Part shown: positions 1-7,376 of the stretch, piece after piece
Numbering within the stretch: the stretch's first letter is position 1
How the letters are laid out: every line of letters starts with the position of its first letter
NCBI GenBank assembly: GCA_031296755.1
Contig: JAUMMZ010000027.1
Coordinates: 1 to 47,573 of the forward strand
Source: Collinsella sp.
GTDB taxonomy: Bacteria; Actinomycetota; Coriobacteriia; Coriobacteriales; Coriobacteriaceae
DNA length: 47,573 nucleotides
Direction: 5' to 3'
Made by a program: the position numbers and the translations under genes
The notes under the pieces: model-generated
Told to the model about the DNA's origin: nothing
Database searches by the model: none
The model's input: only the letters and a program-made list of their open reading frames with translations

Positions 1-94
1 TCGCGGCAGATTTATACCCGTGCCCGAGCTCGAAGAGCCCTATGGCCGCCTTCCTGGCCTCGATATCATGCTTCACTCTCAAATCAACGCGCAT
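1..94 (-). CDS. Transposase OrfA-like N-terminus (partial, runs off the left edge)
   Basis: Only 31 residues are visible, beginning MRVDLRVKHDIEARKAAIGL and continuing with FELGHGYKSAA. A charged first helix followed by a glycine turn and a short helix is how the helix-turn-helix OrfA proteins of IS3-family elements begin. The ATG lies at 92-94, and AAAGAAAG sits just upstream as a possible ribosome binding site. The gene continues beyond position 1, so completeness cannot be judged. Confidence 0.55.
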   Translation of the reverse strand, partial: MRVDLRVKHDIEARKAAIGLFELGHGYKSAA

Positions 95-100
95 AAAGAA

Positions 101-133
101 AGCCTCCCATTTCTCATGTCCAAGAAATGGGAG
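101..133. repeat. 13-bp stem hairpin at the IS end
   Basis: GCCTCCCATTTCT at 101-113 pairs perfectly with AGAAATGGGAGGC at 121-133 around an 8-base loop. It overlaps the IS terminal repeat and lies directly upstream of the orfA-like start. Such a stem could block read-through transcription into the transposase, a known theme for IS elements; that role is inferred here. Confidence 0.6.
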
Positions 134-151
134 GCAGTTCAATTGAACTGC
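134..151. repeat. 18-bp perfect palindrome at the IS junction
   Basis: GCAGTTCAATTGAACTGC is a perfect dyad. Its first three bases are the outer end of the IS, so the remainder is flanking target DNA. Confidence 0.5.
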
Positions 152-204
152 TCGGGGGCCTTTTAGTTTGAAGCGACCTGGTGGGCGGTCTTTATACCGG
201 CAAA

Positions 205-239
205 CAAAAAGGGGGTACCGACCAACGTCGATACCCCTT
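205..239 (-). terminator. Rho-independent terminator after argR
   Basis: On the minus strand GGGGTATCGAC and GTCGGTACCCC form an 11-bp stem with one G-U pair around a short loop. A run of Us follows (the AAAAA at 206-210 of the plus strand). It lies about 50 bases beyond the argR stop codon. Confidence 0.75.
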
Positions 240-288
240 ACAAGCCACGATGTCAGCGCGCACAGAGCCGAGCGCACGACCCGCACGC

Positions 289-726
289 CTACTTGCGAGA
301 ATTGCTCAGCTTATTGATCAGCGCCTCGAGACGCTCGCCGTCCTCGGCCGTCTGGGCAATGACCAAAATCGTATCGTTGCCGGCAAGCGAGCCAAGCACA
401 TCGGGCAACTCTGCCGCATCAACGGCGGCGGCGATGCCGGAAGCCGTGCCAGGCTGAGCCTTGATCATAACCAGATTATCGGTACGCAGAACGCCCGTAA
501 CGAGCTCGGAAACCATACGCTGCAGGTGCAGGTCCTCTGCCAGAACATAGATGCCCTCAGGGAGCTTACGCAGCCCCATATCGGCAATATCGCGAGAGAC
601 AGTCGCCTGCGTGCAATCAAAGCCCATAGCACGGAGCTCATCGACCAGCACGCGCTGCGTACGGACGTCCTTATTGCGCACAATATCTCTAATGGCATCC
701 TGGCGCCCATTGCGTTTTTTAGCCAT
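289..726 (-). CDS. argR: Arginine repressor ArgR
   Basis: A 145-residue protein of normal ArgR length. The N-terminal winged helix-turn-helix includes QATVSRDIADMGLRKLP at about residues 41-57, the family DNA-recognition signature. The C-terminal half carries the arginine-binding and hexamerisation segment with GTASGIAAAVD and the later GNDTILVI. It represses arginine biosynthesis and can activate catabolism when arginine is bound. The ATG at 726 was chosen because GGAGAGAGGG precedes it at good spacing; an upstream in-frame start would add 11 residues unlike the family. No arginine biosynthesis genes are adjacent. A 15-bp dyad upstream (760-774) may allow autoregulation. Confidence 0.95.
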   Translation of the reverse strand: MAKKRNGRQDAIRDIVRNKDVRTQRVLVDELRAMGFDCTQATVSRDIADMGLRKLPEGIYVLAEDLHLQRMVSELVTGVLRTDNLVMIKAQPGTASGIAAAVDAAELPDVLGSLAGNDTILVIAQTAEDGERLEALINKLSNSRK

Positions 727-759
727 ACAAACCCTCTCTCCAAAAGATGGCGGAGACAA

Positions 760-774
760 TCAATCAGTGATTGA
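760..774. promoter_or_regulatory. 15-bp dyad upstream of argR, possible operator
   Basis: TCAATCAGTGATTGA is a perfect palindrome centred about 41 bases before the argR start codon. Its position suggests autoregulation. It resembles the AT-rich ARG box only loosely, so the assignment is tentative. Confidence 0.35.
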
Positions 775-858
775 ATAGTTTAACGCTATTTGAAGGCTTT
801 TGTGTATAAGAACGCATTTCGAAACAATTCTATGCAAGTTTGTTTCGTAATGAGCCGT

Positions 859-1899
859 TTAGGCGGTTTTTGCGCCCGTCCGGTTAAGAAAAGCTGCCAG
901 ATGCGTACACATCACGCAGCGCGTGGGCTTGGCGCTGGCGATCGGCCCAAACAACAGACCGAGTCCCCGATGGTTGTCCTTGAGCGCGGCGACCATCTGA
1001 CGGGTTCGAGGCGCCTCGAGCATATCACGCATGCGGGCGGAACGCTCAATTGACGACACCCCATGCGGGCTCAGGCACAAATTCTCGATGCAGGCGACCA
1101 GTCCGGCAAAGTAGAACTTTTGGCTTGCCAGCTTGAGCCGACCACCGCTATCTGCTTCCGAGAGTGAGTCCGCAAGCTCGTCGAGTGCTCGGATGTCATC
1201 GGATACCTTGGCATACATGGTGGGATCAAAGGCATCTGTAAGCTTAGGTGCCGCCGCGTGGAAACAAGCGTCGCCGCAGCCGGAGACGCACTGCGCCCGC
1301 GAGAGCGCGCACGCCATAAACCCAACTGTGCGAAACACCTTGTCGCACAAAAGGCATGCCTCAAACAGCGAGCGGCTGTACATCACGCCAGAGGTCTGAG
1401 CGACTAGGCCGCCTAAAATCAACTGAGACAGCCCGCTCACCATCGAAGACTTGTCTTCAATGACAATAGGGGCAACATTCAAGACGCGCGAATGGCGCTC
1501 TCGATGTGCATCATAGCGGTCGAGCGACACCGTGGGGAACACTATGTCTGCCGCAGTATCGCACGCGATATCGACCATCTTGGAAAGGGACTGCGGAGCA
1601 AGCCACTCATCGGCGTTCATAGCGATGATTTGAGAGCCACGCGATGCAGCAAAACCGGCACGAAGACAAGCACCGCGCTTCGCGTCCTCGACGTCAATCA
1701 AATCAATATGGATGTCCCTATCGGCAGCAACTTGAAGCGAATGGCGCACACCGGGCGCAGCATCGCGGCAAACAACGACAATCTGCAAATCGTAGAGGTC
1801 TTGGTTCTGGATACTCTCGAGCGCACGCATCGCATAGCTGGGCGAACCTTCTACCACAAGGATCACCGAAAGTCGCGGATGCGAGCCACGTCGAACCAA
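859..1899 (-). CDS. Family 2 (GT-A fold) glycosyltransferase
   Basis: A 346-residue protein. Residues 8-30 (PRLSVILVVEGSPSYAMRAL and on) and the following QNQDLYDLQIVVVCRD match the nucleotide-sugar fold of GT2 enzymes, and NADEW near residue 115 stands where the metal-binding DxD motif normally lies. The C-terminal half is helical with several cysteines and is not recognised. No transmembrane segment is obvious. The TTG start is supported by GAGGA about eight bases upstream. It lies alone between truA and argR, with no other sugar genes nearby, so donor and acceptor are unknown. The Asn in place of the first Asp of DxD weakens the catalytic prediction. Confidence 0.65.
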   Translation of the reverse strand: MVRRGSHPRLSVILVVEGSPSYAMRALESIQNQDLYDLQIVVVCRDAAPGVRHSLQVAADRDIHIDLIDVEDAKRGACLRAGFAASRGSQIIAMNADEWLAPQSLSKMVDIACDTAADIVFPTVSLDRYDAHRERHSRVLNVAPIVIEDKSSMVSGLSQLILGGLVAQTSGVMYSRSLFEACLLCDKVFRTVGFMACALSRAQCVSGCGDACFHAAAPKLTDAFDPTMYAKVSDDIRALDELADSLSEADSGGRLKLASQKFYFAGLVACIENLCLSPHGVSSIERSARMRDMLEAPRTRQMVAALKDNHRGLGLLFGPIASAKPTRCVMCTHLAAFLNRTGAKTA

Positions 1900-2060
1900 G
1901 TTATCCGTCCTCTCGACAGCAATGAATCAAACTGTCGTTCATGGTACACCCCGGCAATAAAAGCAATGAGACACCGGTTGTATTGCACGCCAAGAACAGA
2001 TGTTGCACACGCGCAGCCCACAGATAATGGGTGTCGACGCACGACGCGTCGAGCCCTCCC

Positions 2061-2885
2061 CTAGTCGAGCACGACGAGCTCGGCGGGATCGTAATCCACG
2101 CCCATAAACGTAAGGCCGCAGGCAGGAGCCGTGGGGCCCGCAGCGGTACGGTCGCAAGCATCGATGACCTCGCGCATCCACTCGGGTTCACGGCGATGCA
2201 TGCCAATCGCGACAAGCGTGCCAACGATCGTACGGACCATCGAATGCAGAAACGCATTGCCCTCGATGGTAAACGTCAGGATGTCCTCGCCAAACGCAAC
2301 CTCATGGCCAAACTCGGCGCGCATTACGCAGCGGTGCGTAGGTTTGCCCACGGCAGAAGCAACCTTGCAAAAGCTTTTAAAGTCCTGCTCGCCCAGCAGC
2401 GCGGGGCAGGCAGCAGACATAGCCTCAACATCCAAGGGATAGCGATGCCACCACACCGCACCGCGGGACAGCACGGGGCGCGCATCTCGATCGGCAATAC
2501 GGTACGTATACGTACGGGAACGCGCGTCAAAACGTGCAGAAAAGCCTTTACGGGCCTTGTAGACCTCGTTGATGGCGATATCTTTGGGCAGCAGGGCATC
2601 CATAGCCCGCAGCCACCTACGGCGCGTTAGGGCGAGCTCAGCGTCCGTTACGGGCACGCTGATGTACTGAGCCACGGCATGCACGCCGGCATCGGTGCGA
2701 CCCGCGCACGTCAGATCGATCGGACGGCGAAGCAGCGTCTCGATGGCTCGACGCAGCTCACCCGCAACCGTCGTCTGTCCCGGCTGCTCGGCAAAGCCGC
2801 TATAGGACGAGCCATCGTATGCCACGCGGAAAACGAGCGTGGCATCGAGCTCTGGAATCGAATTGAAATCAGACGGCGCGGTCAT
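2061..2885 (-). CDS. truA: tRNA pseudouridine(38-40) synthase TruA
   Basis: A 274-residue protein with the TruA catalytic segment CAGRTDAGVHAVAQ around residues 61-74; the Asp in RTDAGV is the nucleophile. The N-terminal VAYDGSSYSGFAEQPGQTTV and the later NAFLHSMVRTIVGTLV are also family hallmarks. It modifies positions 38-40 in the anticodon arm of tRNAs. The ATG at 2885 follows GGGAG at good spacing; an upstream TTG would add five residues. It follows rplQ on the same strand, the usual place for truA at the end of the alpha operon, but a strong terminator separates them. Confidence 0.95.
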   Translation of the reverse strand: MTAPSDFNSIPELDATLVFRVAYDGSSYSGFAEQPGQTTVAGELRRAIETLLRRPIDLTCAGRTDAGVHAVAQYISVPVTDAELALTRRRWLRAMDALLPKDIAINEVYKARKGFSARFDARSRTYTYRIADRDARPVLSRGAVWWHRYPLDVEAMSAACPALLGEQDFKSFCKVASAVGKPTHRCVMRAEFGHEVAFGEDILTFTIEGNAFLHSMVRTIVGTLVAIGMHRREPEWMREVIDACDRTAAGPTAPACGLTFMGVDYDPAELVVLD

Positions 2886-2920
2886 GGGTGCTCCCAACAA
2901 ACAGGCAATGGCATTTCGAC

Positions 2921-2951
2921 AAAAAAAGAGGGGTACGCGAACGTACCCCTC
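2921..2951 (-). terminator. Rho-independent terminator after rplQ
   Basis: GAGGGGTACG (2928-2937) and CGTACCCCTC (2942-2951) form a perfect 10-bp stem with a four-base loop. Seven Us follow in the minus-strand transcript (2921-2927). It ends the ribosomal alpha operon before truA. Confidence 0.9.
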
Positions 2952-2977
2952 GAATATAGCCTATGCAGACGGATTGT

Positions 2978-3445
2978 CTACTCAGCGGTCTCCTCAGCAG
3001 GAGCCTCCTCGGCAGCCTCGACCTTCTTGGGAGCAGCGGCCTTCTTGGGGGCCGGAGCAGCCTTCTTGGCCTTAGGCGTGCAAGGCTCGGTGACGAGCTC
3101 CATGATAACGATGGGAGCGTTGTCGCCCTTGCGGTTACCGAGCTTCATGATGCGGGTATAACCGCCGTTGCGATCCTGCCACATACCCTGGGCAGCCTTG
3201 TCGAAGATCTCGGCAACGAGCTGCTTATCGCCGAGCTTGGCGATAGCCAGACGACGAGAGTGCAGGTCGCCCTTCTTGGCCCAAGTGATGATCGGATCGA
3301 CGACCGAACGCAGCGCCTTAGCGCGGGTCTCGGTGGTCTTGATGCGGTCGTTCTCGAAGAGGGCCTTAGCAAGGCTCTTCTTCATGGCCTTGGTGTGGCT
3401 CGCATCGGTGCCGAGCTTCAGGCCCTTCTTAACGTTGTGACGCAT
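2978..3445 (-). CDS. rplQ: 50S ribosomal protein L17
   Basis: A 155-residue protein. It begins MRHNVKKGLKLGTDASHTKA and includes TTETRAKALRSVVDPIITWAKKGDLHSRR, the conserved L17 core. L17 binds 23S rRNA near the peptide exit tunnel. The last 35 residues or so are an Ala/Lys/Pro then Glu-rich tail, an extension common in actinobacterial L17 and probably disordered. It is the last ribosomal gene of the rpsM-rpsK-rpsD-rpoA-rplQ series, starts 30 bases after rpoA and is followed by a terminator. Confidence 0.97.
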   Translation of the reverse strand: MRHNVKKGLKLGTDASHTKAMKKSLAKALFENDRIKTTETRAKALRSVVDPIITWAKKGDLHSRRLAIAKLGDKQLVAEIFDKAAQGMWQDRNGGYTRIMKLGNRKGDNAPIVIMELVTEPCTPKAKKAAPAPKKAAAPKKVEAAEEAPAEETAE

Positions 3446-3475
3446 GGTCTAGTTTCTCCTCAAATATGCGAAGCA

Positions 3476-4417
3476 TTAAGCCTTCAGGCTCAGGCCCATG
3501 GACTCAAGCTTGTCCTTCACTTCCTCGATCGACTTAACACCGAAGTTACGGATGTTGAGCAGATCGTTCTCCGAGAACTCAACGAGCTGACGGACCGAGT
3601 GAATGCTGGCGCGCTTAAGGCAGTTGTAGGAACGGACGGAAAGGTCCAGATCCTCGATCTGCTTGTCCAGCTCGGCGTTGTCGTTGGTGACCTCGGGAGC
3701 GAAGATCGAAGCCTCCTCCTCGACCTCGGGGGTCTCGGCAAGGTTCATAAAGGCGGCCATATGCTGGTTGATGATATTGGCAGCCTGGACCACGGCGTCG
3801 CGCGGGGCGATGGAGCCGTTGGTCTCGATCTCGAGGACAAGGCGGTCGTAGTCGGTGTGCTGACCGACACGGCAAGCCTCAACGAGCTTGGCGCAACGGG
3901 AAACCGGCGAGTACAGCGAGTCGACGTGGATCACACCGATGGGATCGTTGTCGCGTTTGTTGGCCTCGCCAGAAACATAGCCGCGGCCATAGCCGATGCG
4001 CATGCTCATGGTGAGATGGCCACCCTCGGTGAGCGTTGCGATGTGCTGCTCGGGGTTGACCAGCTCAAACTCGGACGGAATAAAGAAGTCCGCACCGGTG
4101 ACCTCGCAGGGGCCGTCAACCGAGATGGTGGCGGTCGCCTCGTCGGTCGTGCCGAGAGCCCTGAAGACAAGACCCTTGACATTCAGGACGATGTCGGTGA
4201 CATCCTCGACCATGTTAGGGATGGTCATGAACTCGTGCTGCGCGCCATCGATCTGAATAGCCTCGACGGCGGCACCCTCGAGCGAGGACAGAAGAACGCG
4301 ACGAAGGGAGTTACCCAGCGTATCGCCGTAGCCACGCTCGAGCGGCTCGACGGAGACACGAGCAGACGTCTCGTTGATCTCTTCGACCTGAACCTGAGGC
4401 CTAATGAATTCTGACAT
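3476..4417 (-). CDS. rpoA: DNA-directed RNA polymerase subunit alpha
   Basis: A 313-residue subunit of usual length. The N-terminal assembly domain contains RGYGDTLGNSLRRVLLSSLEGAAVEAI. A Glu-rich linker near residue 225 leads to the C-terminal domain with LKRASIHSVRQLVEFSENDL and IRNFGVKSIEEVKDKL, which contacts UP elements and activators. The start is preceded by GGAGG. It lies between rpsD and rplQ, the standard alpha-operon order. Confidence 0.98.
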   Translation of the reverse strand: MSEFIRPQVQVEEINETSARVSVEPLERGYGDTLGNSLRRVLLSSLEGAAVEAIQIDGAQHEFMTIPNMVEDVTDIVLNVKGLVFRALGTTDEATATISVDGPCEVTGADFFIPSEFELVNPEQHIATLTEGGHLTMSMRIGYGRGYVSGEANKRDNDPIGVIHVDSLYSPVSRCAKLVEACRVGQHTDYDRLVLEIETNGSIAPRDAVVQAANIINQHMAAFMNLAETPEVEEEASIFAPEVTNDNAELDKQIEDLDLSVRSYNCLKRASIHSVRQLVEFSENDLLNIRNFGVKSIEEVKDKLESMGLSLKA

Positions 4418-4449
4418 GTATTACCTCCAGCCTCAGCAGCCCGGATGGA

Positions 4450-5046
4450 CTACTTAGAGTAGAGCTCGACGATGAGCTGCTCGTTGATATCACCGCTGAT
4501 CTGCTCACGCGTCGGCAGAGCGAGCACGTTACCAGACAGCTTCTCGATATCGACCTCGAGCCAGCCAGGAACCTCAAAGCGCTCGGAGGAAATCAGGGCC
4601 TCCTTGATGGGGAGGAGGTCACGGAACTTCTCGCCGACAGCGACGACGTCGCCGGCCTTGACGCGGTAGGACGGGATGTCCACGCGCTTGCCGTTCACGG
4701 TGAAGTGACCGTGACGGACGGACTGACGAGCCTCTTTGCGGGTGCGGGCGAAGCCAAGACGGAAGACAACGTTGTCGAGGCGAGACTCAAGGATGATCAT
4801 GAGGTTCTCACCGGTGACGCCGTTCATCTTACGGGCCTTGTTGAAGTAGCCGTGGAACTGCTTCTCCAGAACGCCATAGATGAACTTGACCTTCTGCTTC
4901 TCGCGCAGCTGCATGCCGTACTCAGATTCCTTGCGACGGCGCTTGGGCTGACGGATAGATTCCTTCTTGCTGCTGTAACCGAGCTCAGCGGGATCGATCC
5001 CGAGCTGACGGCAGCGCTTAAGAACAGGAGTCCTGTCGATTGCCAT
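4450..5046 (-). CDS. rpsD: 30S ribosomal protein S4
   Basis: A 198-residue protein. QLREKQKVKFIYGVLEKQF and ENLMIILESRLDNVVFRLGF are conserved S4 stretches. An S4 RNA-binding domain follows (about residues 87-150), and the C-terminus INEQLIVELYSK is characteristic. S4 nucleates 30S assembly and in many bacteria represses its own operon. The N-terminal region has a single Cys, so this is not the zinc-binding form. Confidence 0.97.
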   Translation of the reverse strand: MAIDRTPVLKRCRQLGIDPAELGYSSKKESIRQPKRRRKESEYGMQLREKQKVKFIYGVLEKQFHGYFNKARKMNGVTGENLMIILESRLDNVVFRLGFARTRKEARQSVRHGHFTVNGKRVDIPSYRVKAGDVVAVGEKFRDLLPIKEALISSERFEVPGWLEVDIEKLSGNVLALPTREQISGDINEQLIVELYSK

Positions 5047-5065
5047 ATTGATACGATCCTTTCAG

Positions 5066-5470
5066 TTACACGCGGCGACGCTTCTTGGGGCGGCAGCCGT
5101 TGTGCGGAATGGGGGTCTTGTCCTGGATGCTCGAGACCTCGAGGCCAGCAGCCTGGAGGGAGCGGATGGCGGTCTCACGACCGGAGCCGGGGCCCTTGAC
5201 GAAGACGGAAACCTTCTTCATACCGTGCTCCATGGCCTGCTTGGCAGCAGCCTCGGCAGCCATCTGAGCAGCGAACGGCGTGGACTTACGGGAGCCCTTG
5301 AAGCCCACCTGGCCAGCCGACTTCCAGGAAATGACGTTGCCCTGGGGATCGGTGATCGAAACGATCGTGTTGTTGAACGTAGAACGAATGTGAGCCTGGC
5401 CCACGGAAATGTTCTTACGGTCCGCGCGCTTCAGACGGGCAGCGCGAACGTTCTTCTTAGCAGTAGCCAT
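5066..5470 (-). CDS. rpsK: 30S ribosomal protein S11
   Basis: A 134-residue S11 with the conserved GQAHIRSTFNNTIVSITDPQ segment, KGSRKSTPFAAQMAAEAAAK and the basic C-terminus CRPKKRRRV. S11 sits on the 30S platform near the E site. It lies between rpsM and rpsD in the standard order, with short gaps that suggest co-transcription. Confidence 0.97.
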   Translation of the reverse strand: MATAKKNVRAARLKRADRKNISVGQAHIRSTFNNTIVSITDPQGNVISWKSAGQVGFKGSRKSTPFAAQMAAEAAAKQAMEHGMKKVSVFVKGPGSGRETAIRSLQAAGLEVSSIQDKTPIPHNGCRPKKRRRV

Positions 5471-5484
5471 CTATCTAGCGCTCC

Positions 5485-5859
5485 TTATTTCTTCTTCTTA
5501 GCACCGATCTGACGCTTCGGGCCCTTGCGGGTACGAGCGTTAGTGTGGGTGCGCTGGCCGCGGACCGGGAGGCCCTTGCGGTGACGAAGGCCGCGGTTGC
5601 AGCCGATGTCCATAAGGCGCTTGACGTTCTGGTTGCGCTCACGGCGGAGGTCGCCCTCAACCATGATCTGGTTCTTATCGATATAATCGCGGATGGCGTT
5701 AACCTCATCCTCGGTGAGGTCCTTAACGCGCGTATCCACGTTAACGTTGCACTCGACGCAAATCTTCGTCGCAGTGGTGCGGCCGATGCCGTAAATGTAG
5801 GTCAGACCGATCTCAACGCGCTTCTCACGCGGGAGGTCGACACCATTAATACGGGCCAA
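5485..5859 (-). CDS. rpsM: 30S ribosomal protein S13
   Basis: A 124-residue protein starting MARINGVDLPREKRVEIGLT, followed by YIYGIGRTTATKIC, the S13 helix-two-turn-helix region. The C-terminus contains GLPVRGQRTHTNARTRKGPK and a basic tail that reaches toward the P-site tRNA. It is 14 bases downstream of rpmJ. Confidence 0.97.
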   Translation of the reverse strand: MARINGVDLPREKRVEIGLTYIYGIGRTTATKICVECNVNVDTRVKDLTEDEVNAIRDYIDKNQIMVEGDLRRERNQNVKRLMDIGCNRGLRHRKGLPVRGQRTHTNARTRKGPKRQIGAKKKK

Positions 5860-5873
5860 CGTAGTCTCCTCTC

Positions 5874-5987
5874 TTAACCCTGACGCTGCTTATGACGGGG
5901 GTTCTCGCAAATGACGAGGACCTTGCCATGGCGCCTAATGATTTTGCACTTATCGCACATCTTCTTGACCGAAGGACGTACCTTCAT
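5874..5987 (-). CDS. rpmJ: 50S ribosomal protein L36 (zinc-binding type)
   Basis: A 37-residue protein that begins MKVRPSVKKMCDKCKIIRRH and ends with CENPRHKQRQG. C11, C14, C27 and H32 are the zinc ligands of the zinc-binding L36 form. AAGGAAGAACG precedes the ATG at 5985-5987. It lies between infA and rpsM as in most bacteria. Confidence 0.95.
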   Translation of the reverse strand: MKVRPSVKKMCDKCKIIRRHGKVLVICENPRHKQRQG

Positions 5988-6137
5988 CGTTCTTCCTTTC
6001 GGTAGCGCTCAAACTACTTCCCTACTATCTACTCGCCCAGCCGCAGGCGTTTAAAACTATGGCTGGTCTTCACACACAATCCGACCGTAGGTTGAGCTAA
6101 GCCTGCAGTCGGAAATGGAGTGCGTGTATGCGTGCCG
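5988..6137. other. Intercistronic leader between infA and rpmJ
   Basis: No coding potential is evident in these 150 bases. On the minus strand CCAGCC and GGCTGG, and CCGAC and GTCGG, can pair into two weak stem-loops before rpmJ. This is unusually long for this operon and may be a leader or attenuator. Confidence 0.35.
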
Positions 6138-6356
6138 CTATTTGTAGCGATAGGTGATGCGGCCGCGGGTCAGGTCGTACGGGGAAAGCTCCACGACAAC
6201 CCTGTCACCGGGGAGAATACGGATGTAATTCATTCGGATCTTGCCAGAAATGTTGCACAGAACCGAATGACCGTTCTCGAGCTCGACCTTAAACATGGCG
6301 TTGGGCAACGGTTCCTTTACCGTACCCTCGAGCTCAATTGCGTCTTCCTTCTTCAC
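6138..6356 (-). CDS. infA: Translation initiation factor IF-1
   Basis: With the GTG start at 6356 the protein is 72 residues, the same length as E. coli IF-1, and it aligns end to end (MKKEDAIELEGTV against MAKEDNIEMQGTV). GHSVLCNISGKIRMNYIRIL and the PYDLTRGRI C-terminus are the OB-fold signature. IF-1 binds the 30S A site. A TTG six bases upstream is an alternative start, but AGAAAGA is spaced better for GTG. A promoter-like sequence lies at 6396-6424, so infA may head a subset of the operon. Confidence 0.93.
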   Translation of the reverse strand: MKKEDAIELEGTVKEPLPNAMFKVELENGHSVLCNISGKIRMNYIRILPGDRVVVELSPYDLTRGRITYRYK

Positions 6357-6395
6357 AAGCAATCATCTTTCTCTAGAAAACGACAGCGATTGAGT

Positions 6396-6424
6396 ATTCT
6401 ACAACACGTATGCACGCATCGTAA
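6396..6424 (-). promoter_or_regulatory. Putative infA promoter
   Basis: On the minus strand TTACGA (6419-6424) and TAGAAT (6396-6401) are separated by 17 bases. The -10 matches five of six consensus positions; the -35 is weak. It is about 40 bases upstream of infA. Confidence 0.45.
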
Positions 6425-6467
6425 TAACTTCGTAATGGCTCCACAACTAGATGGAACTTGTTACATT

Positions 6468-6596
6468 GAAATGTAAAACAAAGCCGTTCCCTGATGCCCA
6501 AGATCGCCTTGAAATGAGAAGACATAGACCTTGGAGTCATGCCTTCGAAATTGAAAGGCGAGGTTGGGCATCAGGGGGCGACGACTTTTACATTTC
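6468..6596. repeat. 129-bp imperfect inverted repeat between map and infA
   Basis: Nested arms pair across the element: GAAATGTAAAA with TTTTACATTTC (6468-6478, 6586-6596), CCCTGATGCCCAA with TTGGGCATCAGGG (6489-6501, 6564-6576), and CGCCTT with AAGGCG (6505-6510, 6555-6560). The loop is about 44 bases. The outer arm overlaps the map stop codon. It has no coding potential and resembles a MITE-like element or a large terminator/processing structure. Confidence 0.7.
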
Positions 6597-7376
6597 TCCG
6601 CCTTGGAGCGAACACCAAGCACCTTGCGCATCCGTGGTGAGAATCACCGGACCGTCATTGGTGATGGCGACAGTGTTCTCGTAGTGCGCGGCGGGCAGGT
6701 GGTCGTTGGTCGTAACAATCCAACCGTCGGAGCCCGTGCTCACATGGTTGGAACCCATCGTAACCATCGGCTCGATGGCAATAACCATGCCGGCCTGGAG
6801 GCGAACGCCCCTCCCCTTCTTTCCATAGTTAGGGACATTGGGGTCCTCGTGCATCACGCGGCCAATGCCATGGCCCACATAATCACGAAGCACGCCGTAA
6901 CCGTGAGACTCGGCGAGGGACTGAACGGCATAACCGACGTCCCCGATATGGTTACCGGGAACAGCCTGCTCGATGGCAGCCTTAAGGCAATCGCGCGTGA
7001 CCTCGCACAAAGCCTTGGCTTCGGGCGTGGGGGTGCCGACGAAAAACGTCCAAGCGTTATCGCCGACCCAACCGTCGACAACGGCTCCCGTATCGATGGA
7101 GATGATATCGCCATCGCGCAGGATCATGTCGGGGTTGGGAATACCGTGGACCACGGCATCGTTGATCGATGCGCAAATGGTCCCCGGGAACCCGCCGTAA
7201 CCCTTAAAGGCCGGGGTGCCGCCATGCATGCGGATAATCTGCTCCGCGAGCTGATCGAGCTCAAAGGTGGAAACGCCGGGGCGCACCATGGCTCCAACGT
7301 GGCGGAGCGCCATCTTAGATAGCGCTCCTGCCTTCTTCATCTGCTCGATTTGCGTTGCAGACTTAATCTTGATCAT
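6588..7376 (-). CDS. map: Methionine aminopeptidase, type I
   Basis: A 262-residue enzyme of the pita-bread fold. The metal ligands can be placed: two Asp in ISIDTGAVVDGWVGDNAW, His in GHGIGRVMHE, Glu in IAIEPMV and Glu in HYENTVAITNDG. It removes the initiator methionine from nascent proteins. Its ATG overlaps the adk TGA by four bases, so the two are translationally coupled. The C-terminus ends QGGEM where an inverted repeat begins. Confidence 0.96.
   Translation of the reverse strand: MIKIKSATQIEQMKKAGALSKMALRHVGAMVRPGVSTFELDQLAEQIIRMHGGTPAFKGYGGFPGTICASINDAVVHGIPNPDMILRDGDIISIDTGAVVDGWVGDNAWTFFVGTPTPEAKALCEVTRDCLKAAIEQAVPGNHIGDVGYAVQSLAESHGYGVLRDYVGHGIGRVMHEDPNVPNYGKKGRGVRLQAGMVIAIEPMVTMGSNHVSTGSDGWIVTTNDHLPAAHYENTVAITNDGPVILTTDAQGAWCSLQGGEM

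Larger units (their letters stand above)
1..136 (-). mobile_element. Left-edge IS3-family-like element, orfA end only
   Basis: This is the terminal part of an insertion sequence that runs leftward out of the window. It holds the first 31 codons of an orfA-like transposase gene and, outside it, a terminal repeat at 118-136 that reads TGC, five bases, then ATTTCTTGGAC on the minus strand. The repeat begins with TG, as IS3-family ends do. The same TGC-N5-ATTTCTTGGAC arrangement occurs at the inner end of the IS at the right edge of the window. The family call is inferred from these ends and from the two partial proteins. Confidence 0.6.

Noticed and set aside
2963..4414. A 483-codon plus-strand frame opposite rplQ and rpoA
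   Set aside because: It is antisense to two certain genes, has repetitive Leu/Val/Gly/Asp composition typical of an antisense frame in high-GC DNA, and lacks a ribosome binding site.
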